A stretch of DNA of 20,666 nt from Bacteroidota bacterium (GTDB lineage Bacteria; Bacteroidota; Bacteroidia; Flavobacteriales; Flavobacteriaceae). Within the stretch, counting starts at the first letter, position 1, and the number at the start of each line of letters is the position of its first letter. Location: positions 1 to 20,666 of the forward strand of contig JAJYTI010000009.1 of NCBI GenBank assembly GCA_021793135.1, written 5' to 3'. Below are positions 1 through 6,143 of this stretch, piece after piece. The notes below the pieces were generated by a model that ran no database searches, was not told the origin of the DNA, and saw only the letters and a program-made list of their open reading frames with translations. Both the position numbers and the translations under genes were made by a program.

Positions 1-1
1 G

Positions 2-319
2 GCAACAAAACTAAGTTTTGTTGCCGATACAGAACATAGTAAAAAAGTGTTGATTCTTGGCGATATGTTCGAGTTAGGATCATATTCGGCACAAGAGCAT
101 CAATCTGTGGTGGAATTGCTTGAAAAGAATACATCAATTCAAGCTTATTTAGTAGGGGAAAATTTTAATAATACTAATAGTACATCAGAGCATATCTTAT
201 TGTTTAAAACTCGTGAAGATTTAAAACAGGAATTGAAAAATACTCCAATAGATAATGCCTATATATTATTGAAAGGATCACGAGGAATGGCACTAGAATC
301 CCTCGTAGCATATCTGTAA
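2..319 (+). CDS. murF: MurF C-terminus (partial, 5' end outside window)
   Basis: The last 105 residues of UDP-N-acetylmuramoyl-tripeptide--D-alanyl-D-alanine ligase, the cytoplasmic Mur ligase that adds D-Ala-D-Ala to the peptidoglycan precursor. The frame is open from base 2, so the gene enters from the left edge and no start is visible. The piece belongs to the C-terminal Mur ligase domain: the ILGDMFELG block, followed by a conserved-looking histidine (EHQ), and near the end the ILLKGSRGMALE block, are characteristic of MurF. It ends with TAA and converges with a small minus-strand gene 30 bases on. The GTG at 47 is internal and is not a start. The identification rests on motif recognition in a fragment. 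Confidence 0.88.
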   Translation, partial: ATKLSFVADTEHSKKVLILGDMFELGSYSAQEHQSVVELLEKNTSIQAYLVGENFNNTNSTSEHILLFKTREDLKQELKNTPIDNAYILLKGSRGMALESLVAYL

Positions 320-349
320 GAATAACCTAATAAAAGTATTGTGCTCTGC

Positions 350-721
350 TTATTTTAGCAAGGCTTCATATACTTTAGTTTTTAGTTTACGGTAGTCTTC
401 TAGGTATTGGATGTATCGGTTGCGATATTCTTCGTGCTTATTTAAGTAAAAGATGTCGCAATCTACATCATCACATTCTTGCGATTCAGCAATCGTAGGA
501 GCGTAGTTATATAAAGTGCTTAATTCTTCGCTGTTTTTCTGTTGTTGCTCATCTATAGCCTTAAGTAAATCTGTATCGTTGGAATGCTTCTTAATTAAAG
601 CTTCTAAATACTCAATTTCTTTTTTTATGTAGTCTAGGTGATTAGTCCAATTCTTTAGTTCAAACGTATCTTTGATATTGGTAATCTCACCTTCTGATTC
701 ATGATTAAAAAATTGTGTCAT
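350..721 (-). CDS. Small coiled-coil protein of unknown function
   Basis: A 123-residue acidic, mostly helical protein that I do not recognise as a named family. Residues about 24-70 and 92-122 are rich in K, E, L and Q with heptad-like spacing, suggesting two coiled-coil helices joined by a short linker holding two cysteines (ECDDVDC). There is no signal peptide or membrane segment, so it is probably cytoplasmic. The ATG at 721 follows an A-rich stretch rather than a Shine-Dalgarno sequence, and minus-strand -7 promoter motifs lie 65-90 bases upstream. It is convergent with murF. The reading frame, upstream promoter motifs and lack of a competing gene make it likely real, but its function is unknown. 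Confidence 0.65.
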   Translation of the reverse strand: MTQFFNHESEGEITNIKDTFELKNWTNHLDYIKKEIEYLEALIKKHSNDTDLLKAIDEQQQKNSEELSTLYNYAPTIAESQECDDVDCDIFYLNKHEEYRNRYIQYLEDYRKLKTKVYEALLK

Positions 722-785
722 AATTCTTTTGGTTTTAAATGTAGCTTTTCTGATTAGTTAGTCTTTGTAAGTAGCGATATCTTAC

Positions 786-811
786 AAATATAAAAAGCAA
801 TACAAAGTTAG
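786..811 (-). promoter_or_regulatory. Candidate Bacteroidetes -7 elements for the coiled-coil gene
   Basis: Two exact TAnnTTTG matches read on the minus strand, TATATTTG at 793-786 and TAACTTTG at 811-804. Both point toward the gene starting at 721. I see no well-spaced TTG at -33 for either, so this is suggestive only. Confidence 0.4.
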
Positions 812-920
812 TAACTTTCTTTAACTAAATATAATTTGAGGGTGACTTTAGAAATTTATTTTACTAAAAGTACTTGTTTGCTACGTTTAATAAGCTCTTT
901 GGTGGTTATATAGAATAAAA

Positions 921-950
921 AAAGGCTTGCTAGATGTCTAGCAAGCCTTT
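921..950 (-). terminator. Rho-independent terminator after the tRNA-Val cluster
   Basis: A perfect 14-bp inverted repeat (921-934 with 937-950) separated by two bases. Read on the minus strand it is followed by a T tract complementary to 915-920. It begins 9 bases beyond the 3' end of the tRNA-Val gene at 959-1033, so it probably ends the tRNA transcript. Confidence 0.85.
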
Positions 951-958
951 TAGCGTAG

Positions 959-1033
959 TGGGCGCGAAGGGATTCGAACCCCTGACCCCTTGGGTGTAAA
1001 CCAAGTGCTCTGAACCAACTGAGCTACGCGCCC
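959..1033 (-). tRNA. tRNA-Val (anticodon TAC), copy 1
   Basis: A full cloverleaf on the minus strand: 7-bp acceptor stem GGGCGCG/CGCGCCC, D arm GCTC/GAGC, anticodon stem CTTGG/CCAAG with loop TTTACAC giving anticodon TAC, and T arm AGGGG/CCCTT with TTCGAAT loop. One T-arm pair is G-T. The discriminator base is A and CCA is not encoded, so it must be added enzymatically. The 74 bases without the discriminator are identical to the copy at 1225-1299. It has its own promoter (1055-1084) and is followed by a strong terminator. Confidence 0.97.
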
Positions 1034-1054
1034 TTTTTACTGTTTAAAGCGATG

Positions 1055-1084
1055 CAAATATACAACGCTAAATTTATTAAACAA
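1055..1084 (-). promoter_or_regulatory. Promoter of tRNA-Val copy 1
   Basis: On the minus strand, TTG (1084-1082), a 19-base spacer, then TATATTTG (1062-1055), an exact match to the Bacteroidetes -33/-7 consensus. It ends 21 bases upstream of the mature tRNA. The bases around the -7 box are also found before tRNA-Val copy 2. Confidence 0.8.
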
Positions 1085-1106
1085 GCAAATATCAATTTTT
1101 TTTTCG

Positions 1107-1181
1107 TGGGTCATACTGGATTCGAACCAGTGACTTTTACCTTGTCGAGGTAACACTCTGAACCAGCTGAGTTAATGACCC
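1107..1181 (-). tRNA. tRNA-Val (anticodon GAC) with unusual C33
   Basis: A complete minus-strand cloverleaf: acceptor GGGTCAT/ATGACCC, D stem ACTC/GAGT, anticodon stem TTACC/GGTAA, T arm ACTGG/CCAGT with TTCGAAT loop, discriminator A, no encoded CCA. The seven-base anticodon loop is TCGACAA, so the anticodon is GAC (valine codons GUU/GUC) and position 33 is C rather than the near-universal U. All stems are intact, so it does not look like a decayed copy. No TAnnTTTG promoter lies between it and the hairpin at 1189-1219; it may depend on read-through from copy 2. Confidence 0.92.
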
Positions 1182-1188
1182 GACATAA

Positions 1189-1219
1189 AAAAATCGTCTA
1201 ATTTGATCAGACGATTTTT
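1189..1219 (-). terminator. Hairpin between tRNA-Val copy 2 and tRNA-Val(GAC)
   Basis: An 11-bp perfect inverted repeat (1189-1199 with 1209-1219) with a 9-base loop and A/T tracts on both sides, so it has the form of an intrinsic terminator in either direction. On the minus strand it directly follows tRNA-Val copy 2 and precedes the GAC tRNA, which has no visible promoter of its own. It may be a partial terminator or a processing signal. Confidence 0.7.
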
Positions 1220-1224
1220 AATTG

Positions 1225-1299
1225 TGGGCGCGAAGGGATTCGAACCCCTGACCCCTTGGGTGTAAACCAAGTGCTCTGAACCAACTGAGCTACGCGCCC
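1225..1299 (-). tRNA. tRNA-Val (anticodon TAC), copy 2
   Basis: Identical over the whole gene to the copy at 959-1033, with the same intact arms, anticodon loop TTTACAC, A discriminator and no encoded CCA. It is the first tRNA of the cluster in transcription order, driven by the promoter at 1318-1349. It lies 67 bases beyond the folC stop codon on the same strand. Confidence 0.97.
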
Positions 1300-1317
1300 T
1301 TTCCTTTGAAAGTGATG

Positions 1318-1349
1318 CAAATATAAGCCGAGTAAATTTAATAAACAAA
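1318..1349 (-). promoter_or_regulatory. Promoter of tRNA-Val copy 2
   Basis: On the minus strand, TTTG (1349-1346), a 20-base spacer, and TATATTTG (1325-1318). This is an excellent match to the Bacteroidetes promoter. It lies between the folC stop and the tRNA, so the tRNA cluster need not depend on the folC operon. Confidence 0.8.
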
Positions 1350-1366
1350 ACTTTTTTAAAAATTAA

Positions 1367-2590
1367 TTAAAGAATTTCTGCTACTACAAAATTACTGCCG
1401 CCAATGTAAATCATATCATCAATCGTACTATTCTCAATTGCAGCTTGATATGCTTTTTTTACACTAGAATATATATCACCTTTTAGGTTGTGATTATCTG
1501 CTAAGAATTGTAATTTATTAGCTTCTAAAGCTCGATTTATATCGGGTGAACAAAAATAATATGTAGCTTCTGTCGGTAGTAATTGTAAAATGTCCTCTAT
1601 TTCTTTATCAGATACGAGTCCTAATACTATATGCAAATGAGCATACTCTTCCTTTTTTATTTGTTTAACTACTTGTGTTAAAGCATGTGTGTTATGTGCA
1701 GTGTCGCAAACAACAAGCGGTTTTTGGTTTAATATTTGCCATCTTCCCATAAGACCTGTGTTGTCAACCACATGTAGTAAGCCGTTAGTTATTGCTTTTT
1801 CTGAAATTGAAATCCCTAGTTTTTTTAATATATCAATTGCTTGTAATACTGTACGAGTATTTTGTTTTTGATAATCACCTTTTAAATCTAAAGAGTATTT
1901 ATTTGGTTTTTGTTGGTCTACTATATATAAAGGTGCCGATCGTTGCGTAGCTATGTTTTTGAAAACCAATTCGGTCTCGTTTGTTGTTTCCCCTATAACT
2001 ACAGGTGTATTCTCCTTAATAATACCTGCTTTTTCTTGTGCAATTGCACTTAATGAATTGCCTAGGACACCAATATGGTCCATGCCTATATTTGTAATAA
2101 TAGAAAGTATTGGTTGTATAATATTAGTACTATCGAGTCGACCACCTAATCCAGTTTCGATAATTGCAAAATCAATCTTCTCTTTAGCAAAATAGTCAAA
2201 AGCCATCCCAACACTCATTTCAAAAAAAGAAAAATGATTAGCTTTTAATAACTCTTGGTTATTCTCTATGAAATCCACTACAGCAGATTTGCTAATGGTT
2301 TTTCCATTAACTCTAATACGTTCTCTATAATCTTTTAAGTGTGGAGAGGTATAAAGTCCCACTTTGTAGCCAGCTTCTTGAAGAATGGAGGCTAACATAT
2401 GACTAGTAGAGCCTTTACCGTTTGTTCCTGCTATATGTATACTTTTAAACTGTTTATGCGGATGCTTTAAATGCTTATCTAGTAGAATAATATTATCTAA
2501 ACTAGCATTAAAAGCAGTTTTACCAAGCTTTTGGTACATAGGTAGCTGGTTGGCCATCCATGCAACGATTTCCTTATATTTTTTTTCCAT
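1367..2590 (-). CDS. folC: Folylpolyglutamate synthase / dihydrofolate synthase
   Basis: A 407-residue cytoplasmic Mur-ligase-fold enzyme that uses ATP to join glutamate to dihydropteroate and to lengthen the polyglutamate tail of folates. Visible family motifs: the P-loop GTNGKGS at residues 55-61, SPHL..YRERIRVNG at 82-96, ETGLGGRLDSTN at 145-156, DHIGVLG at 171-177 and EKAGI at 186-190, then a C-terminal domain with VVCDTAHN. Length is normal for bacterial FolC. Whether it has both activities cannot be told from sequence alone. It starts 23 bases after the tonB-like gene and is probably the last gene of exbB-exbD-tonB-folC. The start at 2590 fits the usual N-terminus. Confidence 0.95.
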   Translation of the reverse strand: MEKKYKEIVAWMANQLPMYQKLGKTAFNASLDNIILLDKHLKHPHKQFKSIHIAGTNGKGSTSHMLASILQEAGYKVGLYTSPHLKDYRERIRVNGKTISKSAVVDFIENNQELLKANHFSFFEMSVGMAFDYFAKEKIDFAIIETGLGGRLDSTNIIQPILSIITNIGMDHIGVLGNSLSAIAQEKAGIIKENTPVVIGETTNETELVFKNIATQRSAPLYIVDQQKPNKYSLDLKGDYQKQNTRTVLQAIDILKKLGISISEKAITNGLLHVVDNTGLMGRWQILNQKPLVVCDTAHNTHALTQVVKQIKKEEYAHLHIVLGLVSDKEIEDILQLLPTEATYYFCSPDINRALEANKLQFLADNHNLKGDIYSSVKKAYQAAIENSTIDDMIYIGGSNFVVAEIL

Positions 2591-2613
2591 TGATGTAAAA
2601 TCGAGAATTGTAT

Positions 2614-3444
2614 TTATTCCGATAAAGAGAAATTATAAATGATAGTACCAGTTTGCTCGGCTGGAGCATTTCTATCTGGATTGAATCGCGTAGCAAGTGC
2701 TGCTCGTTGCGCTGGTTCTAATAAGCAAGGTGCATTGTTTGTAGTACCTCGATATCCTGGGGTAGCAGAAACTACTTCACCATTTCTGTTTACTACTATT
2801 CGAACAACCACTCTTCCAGATTCGTTACACTCCTGTTTAAATCGTTCTTTGTTTAAAGCTCTTCTTCCACCAAGATTATAATTTCCGTCTCCATCAAGGC
2901 CTTTCCCTTGGCCATAATAACTACTTGCATTAGGGTCTCCAGACGGATCTCCTTTATCGCCTGCTACATCATCATCTCCTTCGCTTCCTTGGTCCGTTCC
3001 ATCGGATTTGGGAGCATTTAATAAATTGGATATCGCATCGCTAGTAGACTTGTCTGGCTCGGGTTCTGGCTCAGGTTCAGGTTCAGGCTCTGGTGTAGGA
3101 GTTTCTTCTATAGGTTCTGATTCTGTTTTGGGTTCTTCTTTTATTTCGTTTTCAATAACCGGAGCTTCTTCAATGTCTTGTGTAACTACCTCTTCTTCTA
3201 ATTGAGAAGACTCGGTTTCTGGTGTACTAGTAGAAGTTTCTTTTGGAGCGCTTTCTACAGGTTTTTCTGGTTGAATGTTTCCAGAACCTACATTACTAGT
3301 TCCAAAGTTTACAGCAATACCTTTTTGTTCAGGTGGATCCATATATCGCAAACCAAAGAAAATAAGAGATAGCATTAACAGTAGAAATATCACTACTGTT
3401 AATGTCATACTTTTTCTTTTGTATTTGGTGTCTAGTAACTTCAT
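2614..3444 (-). CDS. TonB-family energy transducer
   Basis: A 276-residue TonB-like protein that should carry proton-motive force from ExbB-ExbD to TonB-dependent outer-membrane receptors. Layout: a short cytoplasmic N-terminus, one membrane helix at about residues 14-33, a long periplasmic linker rich in E, P, S and T including a perfect Glu-Pro run at about 117-131, a Gly/Asp-rich stretch, and a C-terminal domain (about 195-276) with VVVRIVVNRNGEV and a final FSLSE. The C-terminal domain has two cysteines, C206 and C240, which could pair in the periplasm. It sits 7 bases after exbD and 23 before folC. The family call is firm; the receptor served is unknown, and Bacteroidetes usually carry several TonB paralogues. 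Confidence 0.88.
   Translation of the reverse strand: MKLLDTKYKRKSMTLTVVIFLLLMLSLIFFGLRYMDPPEQKGIAVNFGTSNVGSGNIQPEKPVESAPKETSTSTPETESSQLEEEVVTQDIEEAPVIENEIKEEPKTESEPIEETPTPEPEPEPEPEPEPDKSTSDAISNLLNAPKSDGTDQGSEGDDDVAGDKGDPSGDPNASSYYGQGKGLDGDGNYNLGGRRALNKERFKQECNESGRVVVRIVVNRNGEVVSATPGYRGTTNNAPCLLEPAQRAALATRFNPDRNAPAEQTGTIIYNFSLSE
3053..3094 (-). repeat. Hexanucleotide repeat coding (Glu-Pro)n in TonB linker
   Basis: Seven degenerate 6-base units (TCTGGC, TCGGGT, TCTGGC, TCAGGT, TCAGGT, TCAGGC, TCTGGT on the plus strand) in exact tandem. They encode the alternating Pro-Glu rod of the TonB linker. The third-position variation suggests selection on the protein, though copy number could change by slippage without a frameshift. 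Confidence 0.85.
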
Positions 3445-3451
3445 TTTTTAT

Positions 3452-3844
3452 TTATTCAGGTCTTACTGCCAATACTATTTTATAGTTGTTTTTGTTAGCA
3501 ATATCCATCACGTAAACCGCTTCCTCTATTGGAACTCCCTCTTCTGTACGTAATAATATAGTGGGCTCACTACTATCTTGTAGTAATTGTTGTAGTCTTC
3601 CTGTAATTTGGTTTTTAGAGACTTGTTGGTCGTCTATATAAAATGACAAATCTTTGCTAATACTCACCGATACTTGTTGTACGTTGGTGGTTTTTCCTTG
3701 TGCTTTAGGAAGCACTAAATCTAAAGCATTTGGTGTGATTGCAGGAGAGGTCAGTAAGAAGAATATTAATAATAAAAATACAATATCCGTCATGGAGCTC
3801 ATGTTGAACTCTGCGCTAACTTTATTTCGTCCTCTGAAATTCAT
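3452..3844 (-). CDS. exbD: ExbD/TolR-type proton channel subunit
   Basis: A 130-residue inner-membrane protein of the ExbD/TolR family, partner of ExbB in the proton-driven motor that powers TonB. A short cytoplasmic N-terminus leads into one membrane helix (about residues 18-36) that begins MTDIVFLLLIFF. D20 matches the essential membrane aspartate of the family (Asp25 in E. coli ExbD). The periplasmic part (about 45-130) has the usual small alpha/beta domain and ends in VLAVRPE. Only one base separates the exbB stop from this start, and seven bases separate its stop from tonB, which indicates tight co-translation. Context with a TonB-like gene favours ExbD over TolR. Confidence 0.92.
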   Translation of the reverse strand: MNFRGRNKVSAEFNMSSMTDIVFLLLIFFLLTSPAITPNALDLVLPKAQGKTTNVQQVSVSISKDLSFYIDDQQVSKNQITGRLQQLLQDSSEPTILLRTEEGVPIEEAVYVMDIANKNNYKIVLAVRPE

Positions 3845-3845
3845 A

Positions 3846-4544
3846 TTATGCTGGTTCGTTTAATAGGTCTAGGAAGTCTACTGCAGTCATTTCCATTTGA
3901 TATACTACTTTGTCAGTTTTAACTACTAGGTGGTTATATCCTATGTAAGCTACAATACCTACTATTAATCCTACTACCGTAGTAGTCATTGCAGTATAAA
4001 TACCTTCGGCTAATGCACCCATCTCTGCTTGACCTCCACTACTGGATAATTCATGGAATGCAATAACCATACCTATTACTGTTCCTAAGAAACCAATCAT
4101 TGGTCCAGCACCAGCAATAGTAGCAAGAATACTTATATTTTTCTCTAATTTATATACTTCTAGTTTACCTGCATTTTCTATCGCGGTATTAATATCTTCT
4201 AAAGGACTTCCTATTCTGGAGATTCCTTTTGCGGTAATACGGGATACAGGAGTATCTTTTTGAGCACAAAGTAGTTTTGCTCCTTCAAGGTTTCCACTAG
4301 CAACGTGTTCTTTTATTTGATTCATGAAATTTGAATCCTGTTTAGAAGCAGCTCTTACTGCAAAACTGCGTTCAAAATAAAGATAGCTTGCTATAAATAG
4401 TAGGACAAATAAAATAGCAATGATTAAGTTTCCTGCTGTTCCGCCTTGGAATAATAATTCCATTAACGATAATGTTTTTTCTTCACTTACTTCGGCTAGC
4501 TCTTCTAGGCCAGAACTATCATCTTGAATAAAGAATTGGAGCAT
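3846..4544 (-). CDS. exbB: ExbB/TolQ/MotA-family proton channel protein
   Basis: A 232-residue inner-membrane protein with three predicted helices at about residues 36-56, 138-162 and 183-205. The GAGPMIGFLGTVIGM block in helix 2 and TAMTTTVVGLIVG in helix 3 are the MotA/TolQ/ExbB proton-channel signature, with conserved threonines near 155 and 188. The cytoplasmic loop between helices 1 and 2 is the large one, as usual. First gene of the exbB-exbD-tonB-folC group; its start lies 165 bases from the anmK stop, enough for its own promoter, although I found only a weak -7-like AATATTTG at 4585-4578 and no -33. Confidence 0.93.
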   Translation of the reverse strand: MLQFFIQDDSSGLEELAEVSEEKTLSLMELLFQGGTAGNLIIAILFVLLFIASYLYFERSFAVRAASKQDSNFMNQIKEHVASGNLEGAKLLCAQKDTPVSRITAKGISRIGSPLEDINTAIENAGKLEVYKLEKNISILATIAGAGPMIGFLGTVIGMVIAFHELSSSGGQAEMGALAEGIYTAMTTTVVGLIVGIVAYIGYNHLVVKTDKVVYQMEMTAVDFLDLLNEPA

Positions 4545-4709
4545 ATTTTCTGTTTTTAATAATAACGATATTTAATACAAATATTGTGTATAGCTGTTTG
4601 TTTTTCGATTCTAAAAGTAACAAAACTAAACCAATTCTACATAGTATTTTTATAAGTACCTAATTTTATGTTTGGTTTTGGGTTTAAGTTAACGCTTTTG
4701 AATCGTTTT

Positions 4710-5756
4710 TTAGAAATAACATTTACCAGAACTATGATTTTTACTTGCTCCCGTATAGCTTTTTAAACAATTGTTTTGATTGCGAAAACGTAAAATTCCA
4801 AGCAATCCAAAAATTAATGCCTCTTTGTATTCCACTAAATGGTTGCTGGGTATAATCCATTTTTTGTTTTTGTCTAAGTTAGCTATTAGAAAGTCATTAT
4901 ATGCACCTCCGCCAGTTACTAGAACTCGACTATTTGCTGGTATGTTTTCACTAATTTTTTGTGCTATATGAATACTATAAGTATGAAGAATATCTCTAGC
5001 ATTTAAATTACTTTTCTTTAAAATTGGTAATATTTCTTTTTCTACCCATTCTCTTCCTAAGGATTTTGGATAAGATTGCTTGTAATAATTTAATCGGTTT
5101 AACTTTATAAGAAGAGATTCGTCTAAAATACCTTTAGCTGCAAATCTTCCATTGGGGTCATATTCCTGCCCAAGTATATTGGCATAATGATTCAAAACCA
5201 TATTTGCAGCACAAATATCATATGCAACTCTTTCATTATTGATTTCGGTAGAAATGTTTGCAATCCCTCCAATATTTAAACAATAATGATATTCAGAAAA
5301 CAAAAGCCTGTCACCTATAGGAACTAGAGGGGCACCTTGTCCTCCTAGTGCTACATCTTGCGTTCTAAAATCACATATTATAGGAATATTAAATGAGTTG
5401 CCGAATTCTGGGAGATTCCCTATTTGAAGTGTATATCCCAAATCAGGTCTGTGTTTTATTGTATGCCCGTGACTTGCTATAAGGTCTAATCTGGTAATAT
5501 TATGTTTTTCAATAAAATTTTTGGTCAAATCTGCTAGATAAGAAGAATATTCTTTGTCTAATTTTAAAAGAGCTTCATCTGTTAATGTAATGCCATTGCT
5601 TAGTTTTTCTTGCCATGCTTCGGAATAGTCAATTGTTTCTGTTTGAATAAATCGATAATGCCATTGCTTATAAGCAAAATTCAATTCGACATAAGCGATA
5701 TCCAATCCGTCTAAAGAGGTGCCGCTCATTAACCCTAATACAAAATAAGAGGTCAT
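4710..5756 (-). CDS. anmK: Anhydro-N-acetylmuramic acid kinase
   Basis: A 348-residue cytoplasmic sugar kinase that converts 1,6-anhydro-MurNAc plus ATP to MurNAc-6-phosphate in cell-wall recycling. The N-terminal phosphate-binding motif MSGTSLDGLD (residues 10-19), the IASHGHT block, LGGQGAPLVPIGD, CLNIGGIANIS and the nucleotide-site LVTGGGAYNDFL are all AnmK hallmarks, and the C-terminus (TGASKNHSSGK) matches the family's closing motif. Length is slightly short of the E. coli enzyme (about 370) but all motifs are present. Start ATG at 5756 places the first strand directly before the phosphate loop. It runs on the same strand as exbB but with a 165-base gap. A minus-strand TATATTTG at 5883-5876 may be its -7 element. 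Confidence 0.95.
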   Translation of the reverse strand: MTSYFVLGLMSGTSLDGLDIAYVELNFAYKQWHYRFIQTETIDYSEAWQEKLSNGITLTDEALLKLDKEYSSYLADLTKNFIEKHNITRLDLIASHGHTIKHRPDLGYTLQIGNLPEFGNSFNIPIICDFRTQDVALGGQGAPLVPIGDRLLFSEYHYCLNIGGIANISTEINNERVAYDICAANMVLNHYANILGQEYDPNGRFAAKGILDESLLIKLNRLNYYKQSYPKSLGREWVEKEILPILKKSNLNARDILHTYSIHIAQKISENIPANSRVLVTGGGAYNDFLIANLDKNKKWIIPSNHLVEYKEALIFGLLGILRFRNQNNCLKSYTGASKNHSSGKCYF

Positions 5757-6143
5757 ATAGCTTTATTTAAAAATCAAAAATTAATGTTTTTTATTATAGC
5801 ATGCTAATCTATTTCAAAAAAAATATATGGTTTGTTATTTATTGTTTCAAAGGAGTTTTAGAGTGAAAATGAAATCAAATATATGTTTAGATGAATATAT
5901 GTAAGATGTTTTTCGATATCATATATTAAAATGAATTGTAATGTAGGATTTTGTTATGGTTTGTTTTTTAAGATCGGTTAGTAGAGCAATAACACTTCGT
6001 TTTTTATATAGATACCAATAAGAGTTCCACTTTAATAGAATTGCTTTTTGTAGTGTTTTAGGTTGATTTATAATGAAATAACGATACTATTGATGAAAGA
6101 CTTGTATATTTACAAATAGTAAGCGGTAAATTTTAAATATAAT
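5757..6143. other. AT-rich intergenic region, no gene seen
   Basis: A 387-base divergent gap between anmK (-) and the metalloprotease gene (+). I see no coding frame, tRNA or strong hairpin. It holds a minus-strand TATATTTG (5883-5876) that could serve anmK, a plus-strand TATATTTA at 6105-6112 upstream of the protease, and a repeated 11-base string TATGGTTTGTT at about 5826 and 5955. Neither candidate -7 has a well-spaced -33 TTG. Confidence 0.5.

Noticed and set aside
959..1299. Repeated sequence blocks that might suggest a CRISPR array or mobile-element ends
   Set aside because: The repeats are whole tRNA-Val genes with promoters; there are no short regular repeats with unique spacers and no integrase nearby.
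3008..3205. Plus-strand open frame with a Gly-Ser repeat
   Set aside because: It is the antisense shadow of the Glu-Pro repeat in the tonB linker; the minus frame has the membrane helix, C-terminal domain and operon context.
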